Shown: positions 33,974-39,891 of the stretch, piece after piece | Layout of the letters: each line of letters starts with the position of its first letter | Position numbering within the stretch: position 1 is the first letter of the stretch | NCBI GenBank assembly: GCA_029262515.1 | Contig: JAJCZH010000030.1 | Coordinates: 1-39,891, forward strand | Origin: Deltaproteobacteria bacterium | GTDB taxonomy: Bacteria; Desulfobacterota; GWC2-55-46; JADFVP01 | Direction of reading: 5' to 3' | Length of the DNA stretch: 39,891 bases | The notes under the pieces: generated by a model | What the model saw: only the letters and a program-made list of their open reading frames with translations | What the model was told of the DNA's origin: nothing | Databases searched by the model: none | Made by a program: the position numbers and the translations under genes

Positions 33974-34238
33974 ATGATAGTTTAGTAGGTATTTCCGCAA
34001 TGTAACGTTAGAGAGTGTTGATAAGGCATGACTTAGAGAAACTGTGCTAGTATGCAACAGTACTTCCTGAAATATATAAAGTGAAAATAGTGCAACATCA
34101 TGCATGTTTCAACTGTTAATCACCAAACTCCTCCGTACAGTTATTTAAGGTTTTCTTGTTGGTCGCCGAAATAAAAGATTAAGTATCTTTGATTACCGAT
34201 TAACTGCAGCTTTGTTGCTTCTACTAATAGGCGCAACT
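33974..34238. other. intergenic region between the palindrome and the second GGDEF-EAL gene
   Basis: It contains the last island motif copy (TAACGTTA, 34003-34010) and AT-rich sequence. A TGC-TAGTAT at about 34049-34057 could be an extended -10 for the plus-strand gene. No gene is seen. Confidence 0.3.
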
Positions 34239-36503
34239 ATGGAGAAAAGACAACATATACTGCAATGGATGCACTTTGTTGTAATTATTGCCGCCGGGTT
34301 ATCTACCGCCTTAGGGGGTCTGGTATTGATTGGGTGGTACACCCATAGCGTATCCCTCATTCAGGTGTGGTCAACGTTTGTGCCGATGCAGTTTAATACT
34401 GCCCTTGGATTCCTGCTTTGCGGGATAGGATTATTTTCACAATCATCAGGCCATAAGCGTCTGGCAGTAGTCTGTGGTGTAACAGTCGGGACAGTTGGTT
34501 CTCTGACAATGTTACAATATGTTTCGGGTGCGGATTTTGGGATTGACCAACTCTTTATGAAACATTATATAACCGTCAAGAGCTCACATCCAGGCCGCAT
34601 GGCACCGAATACGGCGATTTGCTTTTTCTTCAGTGGAGTGGCCCTGGCGGTCAGGAATAATTTCTTCGCATCAAGGCGTCGCCACCTGATGGTTTGGCCC
34701 TTGGGTTCTATTGTTATCGCCTTGGGCCTGGCAGCTTTCATTGGTTACCTCGGTGGTGTAGAGACAGCCTATGGCTGGGGAGCGCTCACCCAGATGGCTG
34801 TTCACACATCGGCAGGCTTTATCGTATTGGGCACAGGTATTTTTATGCTTGCCTGGCGTGAAGGAGTGTTAGAAGATTCGACAAACATCGTACCTCCCTG
34901 GTTTTCTATTGCCGCAGGTTTAGGCATGATATCGATTGTCGTCATTTTTTGGCAGGCTTTATTTTTACATCATAACGCACCGGACGCACCGGTTCACGAT
35001 AGTCACTCAGACTTTTTTACTTATTCCATTCTGGTAATGGGCCTTCTGATGAGCGTGTTGTTGGTCCTCGTAATCCGGTTTGCGCAGGCCTCGTCTCGTC
35101 GCGCGGCAGAACTTGAAGAAGCCACACTGGAGTTGGAAAGAGATATCATAGAACGGAAACACTCGGAAGAGTCTATCAAGCACCTGGCTTATTACGACCA
35201 TCTCACTGGACTTCCGAACCGGCTCCTGTTTACAGACCGCCTTGATCATTTATTGCTTAGAGAGGCATGGAAGCAGAGAACCGCGGCCGTACTCTTTCTC
35301 GACATCGACCGCTTCAAGACAATAAACGACTCTCTTGGTCATTCCTACGGAGATGAGCTTTTGAGGGTTGTGGCCAGCCGGCTTGAGGAGTGTTTGAGAG
35401 AAGGTGATACCGTGGGGCGTTTTGGCGGTGACGAGTTTACTATCCTGCTTCACGACCTTGCGAAAGTAAATGACATAGCTATGGTGCTTGAAAAGATACT
35501 CAATACCATTAAACAACCAATAGTGATTGAAGGCCAAGAGGTCAAGGTTACCGCCTCCATCGGTGTAAGTGTTTTTCCTAATGACGGATCTGACGGTGGC
35601 ACGCTTCTTAAGAACGCCGATATCGCGATGTATCGCGCAAAGTCGGAAGGCAAGAATAATTATAAATTCTTTTCGTTATCAATGTCTGTCAAGGCCACCG
35701 AACTTCTTAAGGTGGAGCGCAAATTGAGTAAGGCTCTCGACAATGGGGGATTCATATTACACTACCAGCCAGAGATCGACTTGAAAACAGGTGAATTTGT
35801 CGGCATGGAGGCTCTCGTAAGGCTCATTGACCAAGAGGATGGCAAGCTCACACCACCAGGAGATTTTATACCCGTCGCCGAGGAAACCGGAATAATTATT
35901 CCTTTAAGCGAGTTGATATTAAGAACGGCATGCCAGCAGAACAAGGCCTGGCAGGATGCCGGGTATCCATCGATGACAATAGCTGTTAACATCTCCCCGA
36001 AGGTCTTTAGGCAGAATAATTTTATACAGATAGTTGCCGACATCATAAAGGAGACTGGTCTTAAACCGGAGTATCTGGAGATAGAGATAACAGAAGAGAC
36101 TATGTTGACAGACACCGAAGAGACTTTAGAGACGATGGGAGCCTTAAAAGAGATAGGAGTTAGATTCGCAATCGATGATTTCGGAACAGGATACTCATCG
36201 CTCAGCTACATAAAGATGTTACCGATAAGGATGCTCAAGATAGACAGAGCATTTATCCGCGATCTCAATGATAATCCTGATGATAAAGCGATAGTAACGG
36301 CCATAATTCAAATGGCACACAGTATGGGGCTTGAGGTGCTTGCCGAAGGTGTCGAAACTAAAGAGCAGTTAGCGTTCTTAAATTCTCTCGGATGTGACAA
36401 GCTTCAAGGGTATTTGGTTAGCAAGCCCGTTCCTTATGACGAGTTTGAGAACCTGCTTAAAGAGGCTCCAGGTGCCAAGAAAGATATGATGGCCTCCGCA
36501 TAG
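34239..36503 (+). CDS. membrane diguanylate cyclase/phosphodiesterase (multi-pass sensor-GGDEF-EAL)
   Basis: This roughly 754-aa protein has an N-terminal integral-membrane sensor (about residues 1-275, seven or eight hydrophobic helices with the conserved-looking GRMAPNTAICFF). A coiled coil (about 280-315, ELEEATLELERDIIERKHS) follows. The GGDEF domain (about 320-485) has an intact GGDEF near residue 396 and RxxD inhibitory site REGD. The EAL domain (about 500-745) has EALVR, EITEETM, DDFGTGYSS and AEGVET. Both catalytic sites look complete. ATG 34239 is preferred over TTG 34212, with a weak AGG upstream. The HxxxAYYDHLTGLPNR junction is similar to the window's other GGDEF-EAL, but the sensors are unrelated. 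Confidence 0.9.
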   Translation: MEKRQHILQWMHFVVIIAAGLSTALGGLVLIGWYTHSVSLIQVWSTFVPMQFNTALGFLLCGIGLFSQSSGHKRLAVVCGVTVGTVGSLTMLQYVSGADFGIDQLFMKHYITVKSSHPGRMAPNTAICFFFSGVALAVRNNFFASRRRHLMVWPLGSIVIALGLAAFIGYLGGVETAYGWGALTQMAVHTSAGFIVLGTGIFMLAWREGVLEDSTNIVPPWFSIAAGLGMISIVVIFWQALFLHHNAPDAPVHDSHSDFFTYSILVMGLLMSVLLVLVIRFAQASSRRAAELEEATLELERDIIERKHSEESIKHLAYYDHLTGLPNRLLFTDRLDHLLLREAWKQRTAAVLFLDIDRFKTINDSLGHSYGDELLRVVASRLEECLREGDTVGRFGGDEFTILLHDLAKVNDIAMVLEKILNTIKQPIVIEGQEVKVTASIGVSVFPNDGSDGGTLLKNADIAMYRAKSEGKNNYKFFSLSMSVKATELLKVERKLSKALDNGGFILHYQPEIDLKTGEFVGMEALVRLIDQEDGKLTPPGDFIPVAEETGIIIPLSELILRTACQQNKAWQDAGYPSMTIAVNISPKVFRQNNFIQIVADIIKETGLKPEYLEIEITEETMLTDTEETLETMGALKEIGVRFAIDDFGTGYSSLSYIKMLPIRMLKIDRAFIRDLNDNPDDKAIVTAIIQMAHSMGLEVLAEGVETKEQLAFLNSLGCDKLQGYLVSKPVPYDEFENLLKEAPGAKKDMMASA

Positions 36504-37021
36504 CTAACACAGACCATATGAGCAATTAACAAAAATCATTATGGAGTAATTAAGTAGTACTATCGGAAATATAGAGCTTCCTATATATCTCAGAGCTGCG
36601 GACTTGTAGGTGTACTACGCATCCTGCACCACTCCTTCGCTAAACCACTACAAATTCAAGACTCCTTCCTGTACTAAACGTCCCTAGTACCTACCACACA
36701 CCACAATATTTCAATCAATAATCATCAGACCCTTATGTGTTGACGGAACGCTGGAGGCAGGAGTACAATCATGTTAGTCCTCCTAGCTCTTTGGGTTCCC
36801 GACCACCAGTCCCTGGGGACACTCAAATGAATGAAAAATCACTTTAGAAGTTGACCGACAAATAGGGGCAGGTCAATGGATTTCCTTAGATTTGATATCT
36901 TCTACCTGGAATCGATAATTCTAAGACAACCTCAATAGTGCGTAGTTAGCTTGGTCCGACCCCATTGCACTTAGGTCCTGGTGTTGCGATATTCGGTATT
37001 TAGCGTTTAGTTGCGGCCAGG
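36504..37021. other. 518-base gap without recognisable gene
   Basis: No open frame with support is seen. A TTGACC/GGTCAA inverted repeat with a 14-base loop lies at about 36851-36876. A 19-codon frame starting near 36771 has a G-rich site upstream (GGAGGCAGGAG) but no recognisable product. The sequence looks like decayed accessory DNA between the GGDEF-EAL gene and the katG terminator. Confidence 0.3.
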
Positions 37022-37054
37022 AAAAAAACGGCGGCGTATGTAACGCCGCCGTTT
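37022..37054 (-). terminator. rho-independent terminator of katG
   Basis: A perfect 12-bp stem AAACGGCGGCGT / ACGCCGCCGTTT with loop ATGTA (37026-37054) is followed on the minus strand by seven T residues (A run 37022-37028 on the plus strand). It lies 42 bases past the katG stop. Confidence 0.9.
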
Positions 37055-37096
37055 CCATAACTAACTGAGGTTTTAGAGAGCTACTGGCCATCAGGA

Positions 37097-39316
37097 TTAA
37101 TGCAGATCAAACCGGTCGAGGGTCATCACCTTGGTCCATGCCGCCACGAAGTCATTCACAAACTTCGCTTTTGCATCGTTGGCTGCATAGACCTCCGCAA
37201 CAGCGCGCAACTCGGAGTTAGAACCGAAGATCAAATCAACCGGAGTGGCGGTCCATTTGACTTTACCAGTTGAACGGTCACGGCCTTCATAAATGCCTTC
37301 GATTGAAGCCTTCGACCACTTAGTTGATATATCAAGCAAGTTAACAAAGAAGTCATTGCTCAATGTGCCCGTACGATCAGTGAATACACCATGCTTGGAA
37401 CCACCCGTGTTGGCATCCAGCGCACGCAGTCCACCAACCAGCACTGTCATCTCCGGCGCTGTCAGGGTTAGCAGATCAGCTTTTTCAACCAGCATCTCTG
37501 TTGGTGTTCCGTAGCTAGGACTGTAGAAGTTACGGAACGCATCAGCCGTTGGTTCTAGTACGGCGAAAGATACCACGTCTGTCTTCGCTTGTGTAGCATC
37601 GACACGTCCCGGTTTGAAGGGGACCTCCACTTTGTATCCGGCATCTTTCGCAGCCTTTTCTATCGCGGCAGCGCCGCCTAACACGAACAGGTCGGCGAGG
37701 GAAATCTTTTTGCCCTTCTTTGCCTTGCTGTTAAAGTCATTCTGGATGCCCTTCAGACCTTTCAGCACCTTCGCAAGTTCTTTCGGATTGTTGGCTTCCC
37801 AATCCTTTTGCGGCACCAGTTGAATGCGTGCGCCATTGGCACCGCCGCGCATATCAGAACCTCGGAAGGTCGAAGCTGATGCCCAGGCGCTTCTGACCAG
37901 TTCGGGAACAGTTAAACCCGACTTGAGGATTTCAGATTTTAGCTTCTTAACATCCCTCGCATTAACCAGTTTATGGTCAACGGCAGGAATCGGATCTTGC
38001 CATACAAACACTTCGCTGGGAACTTCCGCGCCTACATAGCGAGCACGCGGACCGAGGTCACGATGTGTCAGCTTGAACCAGGCACGGGCAAAGGCCTTGT
38101 CAAACTCGCCTGGATTCTTCAGAAAACGCTTGGAAATCTTGCGGAAACCCGGATCTTTTTTCAGCGCCATGTCTGTGGTGAACATGATTGGGGCGTGGCG
38201 CTTATCTTCGATGTGGGCATCAGGAGTCAACTCTGCCGCGTTCTTATCGGTCGGAATCCATTGCGTTGCACCAGCAGGACTCTTGGTCTTTTTCCACTCG
38301 AAGCGGAAAAGGTTGTCCAGGAAGAGGATCGACCAGGCAGTCGGTGTTGATGTCCATGCGCCTTCCAGGCCACTGGTTATGGTGTCTTCTGCAGTTCCTT
38401 TACCACACTTATTCTTCCAGCCGAAACCTTGTTCCTCGATAGCGGCAGCAGCTGGCTCCACACCGACACAATCACCGGGAGACTTGGCACCATGGGCCTT
38501 ACCCAGAGTATGCCCTCCCGCAACCAGAGCCACGATCTCTTCATCGTTCATCGCCATGCGACCAAATGACAGACGCATATCCTGGGCGGCAGCGAGGGGG
38601 GCATGATTGGCGTTGGGTCCTTCCGGGTTTACGTAAATTAAACCCATTTGCACTGCGGCAAGTGGCTTTTCCAGTTTGCCACCTTTGTAGCGCTCGGTGT
38701 TATTGAGCCATTTGGTTTCTGACCCCCAGTACACCTCATCAGCTTCCCAGTCATCGGCACGACCTCCGGCAAATCCTAGGGTTTCAAAGCCCATGGACTC
38801 CAATGCAACATTCCCGGCGAGGATCATCAGGTCAGCCCATGATACATTGCGACCGTATTTTTGCTTAACCGGCCACAGCAGCCGACGAGCCTTATCGAGG
38901 TTGGCGTTATCAGGCCAGCTGCCTTGTGGCTCATAACGAATCTGACCACCATCGGAACCACCACGACCATCCCAAATACGGTAGGTACCGGAGCTGTGCC
39001 ACGCCAATCTTATCATCAGACCGCCATAGTGGCCCCAGTCAGCCGGCCACCAACCCTGAGGCGTGGTCAGGACTCTCTCAATGTCCCCCTTCAGTTCTTT
39101 CATATCAACACTGGCGAAAGCCTTGGCGTAATCGAAATCTTCACCATAGGGATTCGAAGAAGTATCGTGTGCGCGCAGTTGATCAAGGTTGAGTTTATCA
39201 GGCCACCAGAATTTATTCGTGGTTGCCTCACCCACAGCAAAAGTGGGGCTGGCTGATATGGCCAGGGACATGAATACCGCTAACGCGGTGAGTAATCTTT
39301 TTGCTGTCTTATTCAT
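37097..39316 (-). CDS. katG: exported catalase-peroxidase
   Basis: This 739-aa bifunctional haem enzyme removes hydrogen peroxide. The distal site [13 protein letters not shown] has Arg103, Trp106 and His107. The Met-Tyr-Trp crosslink partners are visible in [10 protein letters not shown] and [10 protein letters not shown]. The proximal haem ligand is His269 ([12 protein letters not shown]), and the proximal Trp lies in [14 protein letters not shown]. Unlike cytosolic KatG it has a Sec signal peptide (cleavage after Ala27 in SASPTFA), as in periplasmic KatP-type enzymes. Length is full, with both N- and C-terminal peroxidase-like halves. ATG has AAGGAGGTT upstream and there is a strong terminator. 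Placement beside the tRNA-Met island and an IS suggests acquired cargo. Confidence 0.95.
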   Translation of the reverse strand: MNKTAKRLLTALAVFMSLAISASPTFAVGEATTNKFWWPDKLNLDQLRAHDTSSNPYGEDFDYAKAFASVDMKELKGDIERVLTTPQGWWPADWGHYGGLMIRLAWHSSGTYRIWDGRGGSDGGQIRYEPQGSWPDNANLDKARRLLWPVKQKYGRNVSWADLMILAGNVALESMGFETLGFAGGRADDWEADEVYWGSETKWLNNTERYKGGKLEKPLAAVQMGLIYVNPEGPNANHAPLAAAQDMRLSFGRMAMNDEEIVALVAGGHTLGKAHGAKSPGDCVGVEPAAAAIEEQGFGWKNKCGKGTAEDTITSGLEGAWTSTPTAWSILFLDNLFRFEWKKTKSPAGATQWIPTDKNAAELTPDAHIEDKRHAPIMFTTDMALKKDPGFRKISKRFLKNPGEFDKAFARAWFKLTHRDLGPRARYVGAEVPSEVFVWQDPIPAVDHKLVNARDVKKLKSEILKSGLTVPELVRSAWASASTFRGSDMRGGANGARIQLVPQKDWEANNPKELAKVLKGLKGIQNDFNSKAKKGKKISLADLFVLGGAAAIEKAAKDAGYKVEVPFKPGRVDATQAKTDVVSFAVLEPTADAFRNFYSPSYGTPTEMLVEKADLLTLTAPEMTVLVGGLRALDANTGGSKHGVFTDRTGTLSNDFFVNLLDISTKWSKASIEGIYEGRDRSTGKVKWTATPVDLIFGSNSELRAVAEVYAANDAKAKFVNDFVAAWTKVMTLDRFDLH

Positions 39317-39751
39317 TTATAACCTCCTTGAATTGAGATATTTAACGGGTAAAAAAACTTCTTTTCTTACATATTCTAAGTTCTTTAGTGCCTGATAAAT
39401 ATTTAGCTTCGTTAATGATTAGTAAATTTGAATAATTTAATCGTTATGCTCTGTAATTTCGAACATCTTAGAGCTGCCGTTAACAGGTGACCCTATGTTC
39501 TCTATCAAGTAACTTTCTCATGCAGTGCGGTGCAAGTGATGGGAAGTTGCCTTTTTAACTTTAAGTATAGACTAGCAGAATAATTCAATAATTCAACCGT
39601 TGAACCAGTAGGAAAACCACTCTTTCTATCTGTAATCGTTAATTCTTGATATTTTTCTTTCCGCTGCTTTGTAGGTGTAAGTCGTAATCTTCCACTGTGC
39701 TAAAAAAATGTCTCGTAATTTCACGAAGGGGCTGTGGAAGCCCCTTGCTGG
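39317..39751. other. AT-rich gap between katG and the insertion sequence
   Basis: No gene is seen. It must hold the katG promoter on the minus strand, but no convincing -35/-10 pair was found. AAGGGGCT/AGCCCCTT with loop GTGGA (39726-39746) is a perfect 8-bp hairpin without a T run, immediately left of the IS end. A minus-strand frame at 39626-39835 runs across the IS end and is not supported. Confidence 0.4.
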
Positions 39752-39891
39752 TGGACTGCCCCCCTGTTTTGAGACAGTAAAATATGTCACACTTGTCACA
39801 CATAGGAGGTGTTTCAAGTGGCTAATAAAAGACATTCGAAGGCGTTCAAACAGATGTGCCTGGAGCGCATGAGGCGGTGCGACAATATTTC
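39752..39891 (+). mobile_element. left end of an insertion sequence (truncated by the window)
   Basis: The sequence TGGACTGCCCCCCTGTTTTG (39752 onward, continuing AGACAGT) has the look of the terminal inverted repeat of a common two-ORF IS family. It is followed 66 bases later by a transposase-like gene start with a perfect ribosome site. The right end is outside the window, so the IR partner and target duplication cannot be checked. Confidence 0.6.
39818..39891 (+). CDS. transposase OrfA-like protein (5' part only)
   Basis: It starts at GTG 39818 with AGGAGGT seven bases upstream and runs to the window edge (24 codons). The N-terminus VANKRHSKAFKQMCLERMRR, then CDNI, matches the start of helix-turn-helix transposase subunits of the IS3/IS911 kind (RHS-x-x-F-x-x-M-x-x-E-R-M). 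The family is uncertain from so few residues. Confidence 0.6.
   Translation, partial: MANKRHSKAFKQMCLERMRRCDNI

Larger units (their letters stand above)
31289..34010. mobile_element. tRNA-Met-associated integrative element (left part; right boundary not found)
   Basis: A tyrosine integrase reading toward the tRNA 3' end, an excisionase-like HTH gene and an unrecognised 321-aa gene form a compact minus-strand block directly after tRNA-Met. This is the typical left end of a tRNA-integrated island. The block also shares a motif (ACGTAACG family) that is rare elsewhere in the window. No second copy of the tRNA 3' end was found up to 39891. The listed end is only where the shared motif stops. The cargo may extend through the GGDEF-EAL and katG genes. 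Confidence 0.65.
31671..34010. repeat. dispersed ACGTAACG / TAACGTACGT motif cluster
   Basis: Related copies on both strands lie at 31671-31678, 32535-32556, 32646-32655, 32730-32739, 32792-32809, 33087-33095, 33396-33407, 33791-33804, 33854-33865, 33933-33973 and 34003-34010. The exact octamer ACGTAACG or its complement CGTTACGT occurs about eight times in 1.5 kb, where far less than one is expected by chance. Copies fall inside and between genes, and two sit at gene starts. Iteron-like or operator sites of the element are the likely meaning. Confidence 0.7.

Noticed and set aside
39480-39600. Group II intron 3' structure
   Set aside because: A few bases look reminiscent, but no domain V consensus or intron-encoded protein is visible.
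39626-39835. 69-aa minus-strand open frame across the IS end
   Set aside because: It spans the IS boundary and overlaps the transposase start, with no recognisable product.
31289-39891. CRISPR array or defence cassette in the accessory part
   Set aside because: The island repeats are short, irregularly spaced, on both strands and lie inside genes. No spacer-repeat periodicity and no cas-like gene is present.

Overview
The window looks like chromosomal DNA of a Gram-negative bacterium. It encodes lipoproteins, Sec-exported proteins, a Slt-type murein transglycosylase and a MotAB stator, and c-di-GMP signalling genes are dense. A split glycine decarboxylase (GcvPA plus GcvPB), a short MetH without a reactivation domain, a short alpha-glucan phosphorylase, a DUF2934 protein and a FlgO/VCBS-type exported protein together suggest an uncultivated lineage near Desulfobacterota/Nitrospirota. 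This placement is inference; sequence reading alone cannot fix the taxon. Most genes end in ordinary stop codons, including TGA, so the standard bacterial code applies.

Left part (1-10 kb): on the minus strand, an exported protein made of 11-residue repeats, an ECF sigma factor and a DUF3619-type membrane protein form a probable operon. Then come a membrane HAMP-GGDEF-EAL protein, a receiver-PilZ protein, tRNA-Phe with promoter and terminator, a receiver-HD-GYP protein, and a lipoprotein lytic transglycosylase. The transglycosylase promoter predicts an almost leaderless mRNA and lies back to back with the promoter of glgP.

Central metabolic part (10-31 kb): glgP, motAB, a STAS-PilZ protein downstream of pyk, the glycine cleavage genes gcvT-gcvH-gcvPA-gcvPB followed by nadE, a DUF2934 protein, metH, two small exported proteins, an orphan beta-class DNA methyltransferase, a thioredoxin-like [2Fe-2S] ferredoxin and a FlgO/VCBS-like exported protein. 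GcvT/H/P makes methylene-THF from glycine. MetH uses methyl-THF, so the two form one C1 theme. No gcvL (lipoamide dehydrogenase) or MetH reactivation protein is in the window.

Accessory part (31.3 kb to the end): a tRNA-Met gene is followed by a tyrosine integrase read toward it. The integrase is broken by one in-frame TGA exactly where a Trp is expected. Next come an excisionase-like HTH gene and an unrecognised 321-aa protein. This block is studded with copies of an ACGTAACG/TAACGTACGT motif, which culminate in a perfect 41-bp palindrome upstream of the unknown gene. The motif also overlaps the starts of the HTH gene and the unknown gene. This is the most unusual signal in the window and looks like the cis-element set of a small integrative element. 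Further right are a second GGDEF-EAL protein with a multi-pass membrane sensor, a secreted catalase-peroxidase (KatG), and the left end of an insertion sequence cut by the window edge.

Five proteins make, break or probably bind c-di-GMP (two GGDEF-EAL, one HD-GYP, two PilZ), next to a flagellar stator, so control of motility or surface life is the likely shared theme.
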